Origin: Panulirus ornatus
Taxonomy: Eukaryota; Arthropoda; Malacostraca; Decapoda; Palinuridae
NCBI RefSeq assembly: GCF_036320965.1
Contig: NC_092271.1
Coordinates: 15,021,096-15,085,095, forward strand
Direction: 5' to 3'
Length of the DNA: 64,000 bases
The translations under genes were made by a program, and so were the position numbers. The notes beneath the pieces are model-generated. The model did no database searches. It was not told the origin of the DNA and saw nothing but the letters and a program-made list of their open reading frames with translations. Below, in pieces: positions 1 to 10,495 of this stretch; position 1 is the first letter of the stretch, and every line of letters begins with the position of its first letter.

Positions 1-22
1 ACACACACACACACACACACAC
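1..22. repeat. (AC)11 microsatellite, cut by window edge
   Basis: Pure AC dinucleotide run; the window begins inside it, so its true length is unknown. Confidence 0.95.
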
Positions 23-310
23 TGTTCGTTAGTGCCTCCAGCTGCCCCTTGGCGTAGCATCAGCAAGAGACTATTCTTGTTCGGCTCTGGGTCCTCTGTG
101 CTCCGACCCTCAGCTTAGCGAATGGTTATTGATTCTTCCATATCGAAGTGACCGTTTTTCCTCGTGACACGATGGCGCGTGAGTTTCAGTTGCTTTTGCA
201 TATCGTTCAAGTTTATGTGCACCCTCTTGACGTTGCTGCGGTTGTTATTGTAGGAGAATTTGTGTGTATGGTGGTGAAAAAACACGAGTAGGCCTGGGGC
301 GAGGGCGGAG

Positions 311-312
<2 letters not shown>

Positions 313-348
<36 letters not shown>
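313..348. repeat. (AC)18 microsatellite
   Basis: Uninterrupted 36 bp AC run in otherwise unique sequence. It produces a Val-Cys repeat frame on the minus strand which is not a gene. Confidence 0.95.
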
Positions 349-351
<3 letters not shown>

Positions 352-410
352 CCTGACGCTGCAGAAGGTCAATGAGGGATTGCCCTTGTATCATCTGGCT
401 CAGCCTCTTG

Positions 411-525
411 AGCACTACGGCTTGAACCTTGGAGGTTTAATGGCCTCGTCTTTGACCTGACCCTTACCGGTCAGGTCAGAGGCCAGGGCATCACACCCAA
501 ATGGTCGTGCCGTCATGGGAGAGGG
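411..525 (+). mobile_element. Family M palindromic element, short copy
   Basis: A central hairpin at 453-478 has 10-base arms (tgacctgacc / ggtcaggtca). On both sides are diverged inverted arms: the right reads aggccagggcatcacaccc then ggtcgtgccgtcatgg, and the reverse complement of the left reads aggccattaaacctcc then a 21-mer-like end. This is the core seen with expanded 21 bp arrays near 8.6, 20.7, 51.9, 56.5 and 58.6 kb; here the arrays are not expanded. Mobility is inferred from dispersed copies; no coding capacity is seen. Confidence 0.6.
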
Positions 526-705
526 GTTCAGGCTAGGGTCTCCCCCAATAAGGGCACCTCGTTATAATTCAGACAAACACATGAGAATTATCTTGAGCTC
601 ATCTTGGCCTTGGTGTTGTGCAACACCTCCCTGAGCGCGGACAGGTGCTCACGTGTACGTATAAGAGAACTCGCGATGGTTGTACGGCTATATTTTGGAA
701 GTCGG

Positions 706-706
<1 letters not shown>

Positions 707-786
<80 letters not shown>
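707..786. repeat. (TA)40 microsatellite
   Basis: Eighty bases of uninterrupted TA. It forms the left border of a family B copy and is fully self-complementary, so it could extrude as a cruciform. Confidence 0.97.
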
Positions 787-791
<5 letters not shown>

Positions 792-792
<1 letters not shown>

Positions 793-942
793 ACCGGGGG
801 GCTGGAAATCCTCCCCTCTCGTTTTTAGTTTTCCAAAAGAAGGAACAGAGAAGGGGGCCAGGTGAGGATATTCCCTCAGAGGCCCAGTCCTCTGTTCTTA
901 ACGCTACCTCGCTAATGCGGGAAATGGCGAATAGTATGAATA

Positions 943-943
<1 letters not shown>
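792..943 (+). mobile_element. Family B repeat, 5'-truncated copy
   Basis: Starts inside the element at the ggggggctggaaatcctccc segment, runs through aaaagaaggaacagagaagg and gcccagtcctctgttcttaa, and ends with the shared tail gctacctcgctaatgcggg plus gaaatggcgaatagt. It lies between (TA)40 and (AT)31 and is inverted relative to the copy at 1010-1238. Non-coding; probably a SINE-like element with a LINE-type 3' end (inference). Confidence 0.85.

Positions 944-1005
<62 letters not shown>
944..1005. repeat. (AT)31 microsatellite between inverted family B copies
   Basis: Pure AT run that forms the loop between two oppositely oriented family B copies. Confidence 0.97.
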
Positions 1006-1009
<4 letters not shown>

Positions 1010-1235
1010 TTTCAAACTATTCGCCATTTCCCGCATTAGCAAGGTAGCGTTAAGAACAGAGGACTGGGCCTCTGAGGGAATATCCTCACCTGGCCCCCTT
1101 CTCTGTTCCTTCTTTTGGAAAATTAAAAAAAAAAACAAGAGGAGAGGATTTCCAGCCCCCCGCTCCCTCCACTTTTAGTCGCCTACGACACGCAGGGAAT
1201 ACGTGGGAAGTATTCTTTCTCCCCTATCCCCAGGG

Positions 1236-1238
<3 letters not shown>
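1010..1238 (-). mobile_element. Family B repeat, near full-length copy
   Basis: Read on the plus strand it begins with ttcaaactattcgccattt and ends with cccctatccccagggataat before an AT run, spanning about 229 bp. In LINE-sense (minus) orientation it starts with attatccctggggatagggg and ends with the tail shared with family A. No A/B-box polymerase III promoter is obvious. Confidence 0.88.

Positions 1239-1324
<86 letters not shown>
1239..1324. repeat. (AT)43 microsatellite
   Basis: Uninterrupted AT run immediately after the family B 5' end. Confidence 0.97.
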
Positions 1325-1326
<2 letters not shown>

Positions 1327-2872
1327 CACGATAATGAACATTTGGTGTTGCATATTTGGCGTTGTCTGCCTGGCGTTATCTGTGTATGAATATACCGTAG
1401 GGGAGGACGTGTGCTGAACCACGAGCGGAGCGGTCTCGTACATAGCACACTTCTCGAGCCTGGAGCCCCGCCGTCCATCCGTGTGGTAAACCAACGCCGA
1501 GGTCCAGCATGTGGATTTGGTGGAGGGTGACTGCTCGAGCTGCACGGTGGGTGGAGGGGAGGCAATGTGCGGCCACTGACCGCGGCCATCAGGAGCAAGC
1601 AACAGGTGGCGAGGGGCGAGGTGATGTGAGAGAGGAAGACACAGTGGGAGGCTTCATGGTGGAGGGGGGTGATGCCGGGCCTGCTGGTTTAGTTTAGTTT
1701 AGTGGCGGGTAGCTGGGCCATAATGATGCGTGATCTTACGCAGGAGGGTAACTGGGTGCGATGTGGTATAAGATGGAGCACTGGCTGAGGAAAGGGGCAA
1801 GTTGTAGCCTGGTGGTTGGTTGAGGCGAGGGACAGACTGGGAGGAAGTGCTTGGACTGAGGAGATGGGTATGGCGGTGCCGGGGCTGCCCACCTTATACG
1901 GCGGGGGCCCGGACACGTCACCTGAGGTTCCTTCCACTCTTATTAGGAAGACAGACTGTGGCTGGATCATCCAATGGAAGGTCACCGTGCACTGTGTTGG
2001 CTCCCGGGCCACGATACCACGAGCGGGGGCAGCCATCTGGATGTCGAGTGAAATGGCTGTGTTCTTTAGTCATTAGGGTGTATCACAGGCCCCGTGGCCT
2101 TACCGAACACACAACTCTTGCCTTCTGTATCACAACAGTTGACTGGACGTTTGGATTATTGTTCATGATACCGGTGGAAGAGGATCATGTGCTAAAGGAG
2201 TTGGGGAGAACGCATATCTTGCCTGTTTTTTACGACAGGAAATCGGCAAACTACCCTAAACAACAGACCATATTTATATTCTTTGGATATAACGACATAA
2301 AGTCGTACCCATCAAGGCTATTCTCAGCCCATTTTGGGAGTCTCTCATTCCTTCCTAAAGATCTTGGTTGGTTACTTAGGAACCTCGTATATCGGTACAG
2401 TATCAACCCTCAACCCAGAGCGTGGCAGTTGCACCTGTGACCACAACTGAATGTTGTAGGTCAGTTGTGAAACTAGAGAGTTGTAATTACCTCTTTTTTT
2501 TATCCTCCAGCGTAGTTGCGTCCAAGGCTGCTATCCTCTCTCTCTCTCCTTCGTTGTTCTAGGATAGACCGTCTGTGGCAGAGGTATATGCCTCGTAATG
2601 CGGCGTGGAAGTCGGTGAGGCATCATCTTATTCAATTGTGATAGTCATTGTCTCTGTACTTAAAGCAATTTGCCATGACCAGTGCATGATGTGTAGTCTG
2701 TCAAATTCTTCTAATGGGTTTTCTGGTCATACCCAGGCCACACTACCTCAGGCAAACTGGTCACCATCCGGGTCTGGAACCCTACTGCCAGACAGTAAAC
2801 CGAGCTTCTCTGACCAGTAACCAGGCGTGTCCCCCACACAGACAATAATCCGGGCCGAGATGGCCAGCTTTA
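1325..2872. other. Unique sequence, no gene recognised
   Basis: About 1.5 kb of mixed composition without tandem structure. A 206-codon open frame crosses 1820-2440 (plus), but it starts at TTG, has no recognisable domain or codon bias and overlaps open frames on both strands, so I do not call it a gene. No TE motif was recognised. Confidence 0.5.
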
Positions 2873-2891
2873 GTGTGTGTGTGTGTGTGTG
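2873..2891. repeat. Short (TG)n run
   Basis: Nineteen bases of TG, followed after a few bases by a short CA run, which makes a small inverted repeat. Confidence 0.9.
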
Positions 2892-2960
2892 GCAGAATAC
2901 ACACACGCAGGGGCCTGGACCGATCTGCTCAGTGTCCCTAGATCTAGTGAATAAGCTGTT

Positions 2961-3098
2961 GTGGCCAACATCCTGGTCAGGTCCGCCCAAGGGTCAGTAA
3001 CAGACTGGCGTGGCCAGTATATCCTGGTCGGGTCTCACCAGGGCCACTCACAGTCTGGCCTGGCCAGTATATCCTGGTCGGGTGCCCTGGGGCCACTT
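2961..3098. repeat. 50 bp tandem repeat, about 2.7 copies
   Basis: The segment tggccagtatatcctggtcg recurs at 3011 and 3061, with a diverged copy at 2961, giving a 50 bp period. Confidence 0.85.
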
Positions 3099-3169
3099 AA
3101 ACCCAACATCCCCGCCGTCTCCTGCCAGGGAGAGCAACGCGCCGTTAATGACCCAATCACTTGTCCGAG

Positions 3170-5111
3170 GTGATGATCGCTGATCCTCTCATAACTATTT
3201 CTAGTTGTGTTTTCTTAGCCTCCCAGCCAGTTGGAGTTCTGTTCTTCGCAGATTCGTTCTCGTATGATTTGAATAACAAATTTGGCGGGAGTTCACAGTC
3301 GACCTTTTTAAGATTCAGTGAGACGCAGCTTTTGAATTGTTGTCAATCGTTCTCAACTGCTGTAGCAACAACCCACCCCCTGGGTCGGTAGTCTGGTGTG
3401 GCCTGTGCTGTTGTACTCCCCCATCTTTTTTTTTTCTATAGACTGACATTGATGAAGCTGTAGCATATTAGCCAGCCATATTAGTCAGTGATGATCTGGT
3501 GTGTTAGCATCCGTGGAGGATATCATTAGCATTATTGTGTTCGCTGAGCTTTTTTGTTTGATGGCTGACACGCAGGTGCTGTGCCTGGTCTGATCTCGCC
3601 TGCTTCCATCTTCAGGTACAGCCTTATCACGTGTGACTGTTGACCGATAAGAATTTGTTTTAATCATTTACAACCGCAAGGATCATACATGGGATGCTGG
3701 CAGTGAGGCGTCTTGTGTACGGAGAGTTTTGAGTCAGTGTGTCAGTTCTGAGTCCCCCTTGGGCTGTGGGGAGGAATAGACCCCACGAAGACCTCACCAG
3801 GTTTGATCGAGAGCTTCTATATGCACGCATGTCTATGCAGGAAGTAGAAGGTCCGAATGTAAAGTTGGAACTGCATTCACACTCCGGTGTTATAGACGTA
3901 TTCCTGTCGGTGAGGACCACTGCATGAGATAGAGACACAGAGACTGGGTCACACGCCGGAGTCATGAGGTGGTTGGCGTAGACCGACGTGAAAGTACCCG
4001 CTTGGCATCACCATCACCCCTGGCGGCGGTCACGCGCCCGACTGGCCACACGGAGGGACGCACTGCTGCTCGTACTTTCATATCTCGTTACCTGACCGAT
4101 GATCATCAACTTTTTGCCTCCTCTCATCAGCAGGTGGTTGGCGTTGATTTACCGCTGCTGGAAGCACAAATGGACGGGAACATTGTAATATATATAATCC
4201 AGTTTTACCACATGGAAACTTTGGGTGAAATGATCCAGTGTTAAGCTTTATATTTTGTAGGTAATTGGACAGTATAGAATGGCTGCCACGTCAGGGAGTA
4301 ACGATGTACCAAGGTCGTTTATGAAAAGCCCTCCAGTGGCGGTAGAACACACAGTTGTAGAACATCATTAAGAGGGAGTATATATATATATGTTATTTTC
4401 CTTTCAAGGAGACGAGTATGATAAACCCAGAGCTGATGAATGTAAGGTGTTTCACAGTGCCACCGTCAGAGGCGTGTAGGAGAGACCTGTTGAAAGTTAA
4501 GCTGACAAATAATAGTCATTAGTTTGAGGATGGATGGACTGTAGCCAGAGATAATGGACTTGCCGTGTTCAAGTGGCCGAGCCTCGGCCCTCTAATAGGG
4601 TATATAAACTTAGCTGTGTGTTGAGTCGGGACGGTACACTGCTGGTCTGTGGTCGAGATTAAAACAACAAGGAAAGGTTCTCGTACCTTGGAGGTCGGGT
4701 TCAGTATGCCACAGTCCTTCCCTCCTCCCCAGTGTTGTTGTTGTCTGAGATTAAACCTCCCTACAACCCAGGAGATGCGGGCCCTACGTTCTAGGGCGCC
4801 CCGCCGATGGTGAGGGACCTAAGCACTGTGGGCCTTGGGGGTTTGGCTTGCTATCCCACCCGGCCGCCAAGAGATCTAGGCTCCCTTCTCTTGTGGTCAT
4901 GCCTCTATCTCCCTGTACTGACGAAGCCTTTCAAACGAATTCACGAAAATGGTGAACTAAAACTGCACGATTGTTAAGATCCTCCGCAGGGGATTTAGGT
5001 GATCCTTAGACTTTGTAAACGTGTGTGATCCAAGTTGTGAGGGGAGGACTTCGTGTGAGTTAGGGGGTCAAGAGCTTTCCTTAACTTGTCGTTCCCAGTA
5101 AACAACAGCAC
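3170..5111. other. Unique sequence, no gene recognised
   Basis: Nearly 2 kb of apparently single-copy sequence. The only structures noted are a poly-T run near 3427, a short TA run at 4379-4391 and small open frames (longest about 100 codons) without recognisable similarity. Confidence 0.45.
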
Positions 5112-5144
<33 letters not shown>

Positions 5145-5145
5145 G
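5112..5145. repeat. (GCCA)8 tetranucleotide microsatellite
   Basis: Eight uninterrupted gcca/ccag units, 34 bp. Confidence 0.95.
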
Positions 5146-5283
5146 ATCTTGGGCTGCAGCAGGTGGCTGGGGAAGTGTAAACATGCAGGAAGACTAGCAG
5201 ACATTTCTGCTTGTTTTTTTTTTTCGATATAATGATATATCGTTCATTTTTTTCAGGTTTATTATGATGAATATTGACAGCTT

Positions 5284-5406
5284 CGTTCAGCTGAATCCAA
5301 GGATTTGGTAAATCCCACACCAGTTAGTTTCGCTCAGCCGAATCCTAGGATTTGGTAAATCTAGCAGCATGTAACCCTCCCTCGCTCAGCTAAGTCCAAG
5401 GATTTT
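5284..5406. repeat. ~50 bp repeat, three diverged copies
   Basis: Three copies of a unit starting ttcagctgaatccaaggatt; the second carries cctaggatttggtaaatc and the third is truncated after tccaaggatttt. Confidence 0.75.
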
Positions 5407-5606
5407 CCTTGTGCAGTTTACGGGTCTCCTGGACCAGCAGCTGCACGGCGGAGTGTATGCACACAATAAAGCTCATGACATCGGCTCATGTCTCTGTGGG
5501 AATGAGTCTTGAAGCAGATGGGAGGTACCTCGCGAGCGTGTCTTGCTCACGCGAACGCTGGACGTCATGTCTCCCCTCCTCCTCGCCGGACGACCCGATG
5601 CTGCGG

Positions 5607-5646
5607 CCGGGGTTATAAAGGGGAAGGATTGCGGCGCCCCTCAGGT
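5607..5646 (+). promoter_or_regulatory. Possible TATA-type core promoter in GC-rich DNA
   Basis: A TATA-like box (ttataaagg, about 5611-5619) sits in GC-rich sequence with several CpGs, followed at 5641-5652 by a donor-like cctcaggtaggg. About 75 bp further on an ATG at 5719 opens a 22-codon hydrophobic frame (MVVVTVSLRLVVWLAVFKC...) that stops at once. None of this is confirmed; a chance TATA match is quite possible. Confidence 0.2.
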
Positions 5647-6157
5647 AGGGGTGTGTACGCGAAGCCCTAGACCTGGCTGTCACTTCAGCGTCGGCGACTC
5701 CCACGTGCTGGCGGCGGTGATGGTGGTGGTAACTGTGTCACTCCGTCTCGTTGTCTGGCTCGCCGTGTTTAAGTGTGGCCCGACATGAACTTGATAAGGA
5801 ACCAGGATATCCACTTGGAGAGACAACTGCTCGTCAGGGCTCGTTAACGCCGCCTGAGACGCCACAGTTGAGAGGCTCGACGACCCAGACGCGCGTGTGT
5901 TAGTCACACGAGATAGTTCATAACAAGGACCAGCATATGGGATGCGACTATACACCCTCCTCCTCCTTCGCCCCGCCCCGCGCCGCCCCCGCTCCACCCC
6001 GCGATGAAGCAACGTACAGACATGCACAAAGGTGGATGTCGTGTGGATCATGCCATGGCCAAGGTCAGCCAGGGGGACTGACGTAGGGAATCTCATGACT
6101 CCCCCATGTGCATGAAGACCCACAGTCATGACACATGGCAATTCTGCTCCCACCACA

Positions 6158-6173
6158 ATATATATATATATAT
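6158..6173. repeat. Short (AT)n run
   Basis: Sixteen bases of AT at the 5' border of the following family B copy. Confidence 0.9.
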
Positions 6174-6380
6174 TCCCACGTATTCCCTGCGTGTCGTAGA
6201 AGGCGACTAAAAGGGGAGGGAGCGGGGGGCTGGAAATCCTCCCCTCTCGTTTTTTTTTAATTTTCCAAAAGAAGGAACAGAGAAGGGGGCCAGGTGAGGA
6301 TATTCCCTCTAAGGCCCAGTCCTCTGTTGATAACGCTACCTCGCTAATGCGGGAAATGGCGAATAGTTTGAAAGAAAAAG

Positions 6381-6382
<2 letters not shown>
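6174..6382 (+). mobile_element. Family B repeat, nearly complete
   Basis: Runs from cccacgtattccctgcgtgt through gtagaaggcgactaaaaggg to the shared tail gctacctcgctaatgcggg, then aatagtttgaaagaaaaag and a long AT tract. It lacks the first ~25 bp (the atccctgggg block). The A-rich end followed by (AT)n resembles a retroposon 3' tail. Confidence 0.88.
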
Positions 6383-6457
<75 letters not shown>

Positions 6458-6464
6458 TATATAC
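6383..6464. repeat. (AT)n-(AC)n compound microsatellite
   Basis: About 65 bp of AT, then a short AC stretch and a final ATAT. It directly follows the A-rich end of the family B copy. Confidence 0.95.
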
Positions 6465-6875
6465 TGTCGGTTGCCCAAATGGGTAGAAGAATAACACGTG
6501 TCCAAGCATGTCCCCCGAGCAGCTGGTGAGGAGGGGGGTCTCTCTCCCAGCCAGCTCAACGAGGGCGTCTGATGGCCCGGAATTGAAGTCAAGAGGTGTA
6601 ACCATATGACTGATACATGTTGCTTGCCTGGCTTGTGAGGCGGACCATTAACCTCTGAGGCGCGTTGGTGCGACTTTGTGGCCGCCGGCACGACCCTAAA
6701 CCATGCTGGGGGAGGGATCCTGCAGCACCATGGTTACGACCCTTGAGGAGGATGACAGAGGTTTTTTTTTGTTTTTCGAGCTGGTCCTAAGAGGTAGGTC
6801 AGCGTTCAGCTCATCATACCCAAGGAGTTGTACTGACGTGCTCAGGGATCGTATCAGTGTTTTCATGACATTGAT

Positions 6876-6908
6876 ACACACACACACACACACTCACACA
6901 CACACACT

Positions 6909-6959
<51 letters not shown>
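6876..6959. repeat. (CA)n-(GA)n compound microsatellite
   Basis: CA units with two TCA interruptions switch at about 6911 to an uninterrupted GA run of 48 bp. Confidence 0.95.
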
Positions 6960-6962
<3 letters not shown>

Positions 6963-7164
6963 GCTCGTGCAGCTTGTTGTTACGGCCCGGAAGTTGGTCT
7001 GTCTTCGCATGATGCAAAGATGTGGTCGCTGTCGACATCGTCATCATCAGACTGGTTCAGAAGTGTGGCAGTCGTGCTCAAATCATCCCTTATCTTTCTC
7101 TCTTACGTGGTGAGCAAAGTCAGGTGCCTCTAACTTCCCAGCGTAACTCAACTCTGCCAAACTC

Positions 7165-7468
<304 letters not shown>

Positions 7469-7479
7469 AGACGACGGAA

Positions 7480-8153
7480 TGAGGATGTAGTATCAGAATG
7501 GCCGATGCCTAATACAAGCCAGACGATGACTCTGTGCGTCCTGACTGTGTACAGCAGTTTACAGTTGTATAATAGTACGGAAAGTTCAAGAGACAGGATC
7601 CCCATGAGGTCAGAACGGGTCATCACACACCTCAGGTCATTCATATACATACTGCTCAGGTTGGCTGGCAGGACCAACAGGTGCTGATGGTTCGCTTTTG
7701 ACACTCGCATCGCCCGTGGCCAGTCACCACATCGCTGCAGAAGAGGGTACTGGCTTGTCTTCGCGTGGACCCCAGGTGGTAGCGTGCTAGTGGTGAACGG
7801 TGGTGCACAGTAAGACCCCTGACCTTCAGTGAAGAGGTGTGAGTCTCCTGTTCCAGAGAACCTTCATGGATCTCCTTCTTTGCCGTGAAGAGTTTCGTCT
7901 TCCATCCAGGAGCTCACCTGGAACTGATGGGAAGCGTCACTCTCAAGTACGACGTTCTCTCCTGCTGGTCTCCTGGGAGCTGACATGGACGTGGGTATGA
8001 GTCATTGATCTAGGGTGTAGTTATGAGGGCGGGCCACGCCTGGGACGAGGTGTCGCGGTTGTGGCCGGTCACGGAGCAGGATGCTGTAAATCTAGTAAGT
8101 CAGGTGGAACCGGTGTTTAGTGCCGGACGAAGTGTGCACCAGCCGCTCTTTTA
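7480..8153. other. Unique sequence, no gene recognised
   Basis: Unique sequence between the TG/CT tract and the 21 bp array. I see no coding or TE motif. Confidence 0.45.
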
Positions 8154-8690
8154 ACGACCCCCTTGAACACGACGGTGCGACCCTCGAGCACGATGATACG
8201 ACCCTTGAGTACGATGGTACGACCCTTGATTACAACGGTACGACGCTTGAACGCGATGGTACAACCCTCGAACACGACGGTCAGCCCTTGAGTTGAGCAC
8301 GGTGGTACGACCCTTGAACACGACGGTGCGACCCTCGAGCACGATGATACGACCCTTGGGTACGATGGTACGACCCTTGAGTACGACGGTACGACGCTTG
8401 AACACGACGGCACAATCCTCGAACACGACGGTCACCCCTTGAGTTGAGCACGAAGGTACGACCCTTGAGCACAATGGTACGACCCTTGAACACGACAGTA
8501 CAAACCTTTGAGCACGACGGTAGGACCCTTGAGCACGACGGTAGGACCCTTGAGCACGACGGTAGGACCCTTGAGCACGACGGTACAACACCCTTGGTAT
8601 GATGGCTGTTGACGTGGCCCATAAGGCTTAAGTTCAAGATAAGACCACCATGCCCGGTTGTGGCACCGTCATGCTCAGGGGGGTGATGTC
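8154..8690 (-). mobile_element. Family M palindromic element with expanded 21 bp array
   Basis: About 20 units of a 21 bp repeat (type cgacggtacgacccttgagca) fill 8154-8598. Units are organised in a higher-order repeat: gaacacgacggtgcgaccc starts at 8165 and again at 8316, a 151 bp period. The last units run into the family core, whose centre lies near 8625, and the opposite short arm reads aagaccaccatgcccggttg then ggcaccgtcatgctcaggg. Only the left arm has expanded. The period of 21 is divisible by three, which explains the long open frames on the minus strand. Confidence 0.8.
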
Positions 8691-8888
8691 TCGTCATAGG
8701 CCATCGACCACGGCTGCCGCCGCCCCTCCTCCTTTAGTGGTAACTTGTGCGCAATCCAGCCTGGGTGTCAGGAGTACTCACACCGCGTCCCTCGCCCCAC
8801 TGTCGAGTGGCAGGTCAGCGTAGAGGCTTTCGTGATGTACAGGCGCCGGAACGAGGAGCCTGGGCTGGAGGACCTTCCCACCTCTCTG

Positions 8889-8890
<2 letters not shown>

Positions 8891-8956
<66 letters not shown>
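8891..8956. repeat. (CT)33 microsatellite
   Basis: Uninterrupted 66 bp CT run. Confidence 0.97.
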
Positions 8957-8961
<5 letters not shown>

Positions 8962-9238
8962 GAAAATGTAGGATATTCGAGTGATTCGTGAAATTTGTTT
9001 TTTTGGCTTTTTTTGTGAATATATATTTGCTATATATTCAGCTCAGGCAACGTACCTTGGACTGAAGTTAACAAGAAGGCAAAGTTCCGATATCGTACGT
9101 TATCCACTGAACTATTATCGTTTTCTTTTAATATCTTAACCTCATCGTATAACACGCCAACGTAGACTGATCTAACCTACAGAACGTAATCTACCGTGAC
9201 CTCACGCAGCCAAATTAAACTTCCCCCAGCCTAATGTT

Positions 9239-9418
9239 AACCCAGTTTAGTCATTGGTTACTTAACTCCAGCCAGAAGTGATTTAACACCGTGACCTAAC
9301 CTGACCTAACCTAACCTAACCTAACCTAACCTAACCTAACCTAACTTAACCCAGGTTAGTCAGAGGTTACCAAACTCTAGCCAGAAATGATTTAGCACCC
9401 CTATCGTAACCTAACTTA
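9239..9418. repeat. Interstitial telomeric repeat (CCTAA)n with duplicated flanks
   Basis: Eight perfect CCTAA units at 9305-9344, reverse complement of the arthropod telomere repeat TTAGG, with degenerate units on either side (cctga, cttaa). The flanks are related to each other in direct orientation: 9241-9300 (cccagtttagtcattggtta, then ccagaagtgatttaacacc) and 9351-9410 (ccaggttagtcagaggttac, then ccagaaatgatttagcacc). So the telomeric block lies between two copies of a ~60 bp unit about 110 bp apart. Confidence 0.85.
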
Positions 9419-9619
9419 ACCAGAATGATAAGAGTTTGTGATCAACATATTATGAAAAGCTGACGACTTTTCACAGTCATGATACAATTCCTGGTACTGT
9501 GTTGTGTGGCGGTGATGCACATCACGTAAGGTGCTGTGGCGAAGCTTCCTATGTTAAGAGACAGGTGTGTCTGGCATCATGATATGAAATCGCTCGTCTT
9601 CCCTCCCATCCCCAGGTGT

Positions 9620-9900
9620 GGGTGGAGTTGTGGTGTGTGGGGCACGTGTATGAGGTAGTCTGATGGAGGGATGAATGGATAGATGGATGAGCTGAGGAAC
9701 TCACAGGTGAATGGATTGATCACTGGATTGATGAATGTTGTGATAGAACAAGTGAATGGATAGATTTCTGGATGAATGAATGCAGTGATAGAACTCACAG
9801 ATGAATGGATAGACTACTGGATGAATGAATGTAAGGAAAATGGCATAGGTGGATGAATGAATAGATAGGAGGATAAAAGTATGGATGGATCTGGTAGAGA
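9620..9900. repeat. Degenerate GATG/GATA-rich minisatellite
   Basis: Repeated gatgaatggatagat and gaactcacagatgaatgga segments with a loose ~50 bp period, over about 280 bp. Confidence 0.7.
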
Positions 9901-9957
9901 GGTGAGGGACAGACTGGAGACAGTTGGGGTATATGATGAGATAGCTCATACTAGCAT

Positions 9958-9960
<3 letters not shown>

Positions 9961-10049
<89 letters not shown>
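9961..10049. repeat. (CT)44 microsatellite
   Basis: Uninterrupted 89 bp CT run. Confidence 0.97.
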
Positions 10050-10053
<4 letters not shown>

Positions 10054-10155
10054 TACGCAACATCCGTTCTTTTTTAATCGTTTTCATGCAATAGTGCCGA
10101 GCCTGTTGATAAGGATGGTGGTAAAATGAGTATTTGATTCTTAATGATGTTTTCG

Positions 10156-10200
10156 CTGGGGTGGGCAAAATGCGGCCCGCGGGCCACATCCAATCCTTTG
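10156..10200 (+). mobile_element. hAT-like terminal inverted repeat fragment
   Basis: The sequence ctggggtgggcaaaatgcgg followed by cccgcgggccacatcc closely resembles the termini of hAT-superfamily non-autonomous elements (MER5/Charlie type, usually starting CAGGGGTGGGCAAACTGCGG). The first bases are CTGG rather than CAGG. I found no partner terminus in the window, so this is probably a solo or decayed end. Assignment rests on motif memory. Confidence 0.5.
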
Positions 10201-10495
10201 ATGTATGTAATCCATCCCTTGAAGTCAGAATTACGAATAAAAAACGGGTAGGTCGGAGGCCGATGTTTTACATAGAGTATTTAGTTCTGATGGAGTTGAA
10301 GAAAAAAAGATGATCCCTGTAACTGAGTTGGACACACTTGGAATAAGTTTGGTTCGTCCAGTTTGAAGGCTGCAGCCATTCCGAAGTAGCGGGGTATATT
10401 CTTATAGCCTTAGAGAGATCTTGATAAATGGAGTGACACTTGGTACATAAGGATAGTAGCTGCTTCTGTATTGGATGTAATACATCTGATTGTGG

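Noticed and set aside
599..1602. Long frames rich in Ile-Tyr repeats
   Set aside because: They are translations of (TA)n tracts plus family B repeats; similar frames recur at every AT tract in the window.
1820..2440. 206-codon frame
   Set aside because: Starts at TTG, shows no codon bias or recognisable domain, and overlaps other open frames on both strands.
4379..4391. Family A or B insertion at the short TA run
   Set aside because: No repeat body is found beside it.
6470..6690. tRNA-derived SINE on the minus strand
   Set aside because: A ctcagaggttaatgg A-box-like word and a tgacttcaattcc B-box-like word are present, but they are too far apart and no second copy was seen.
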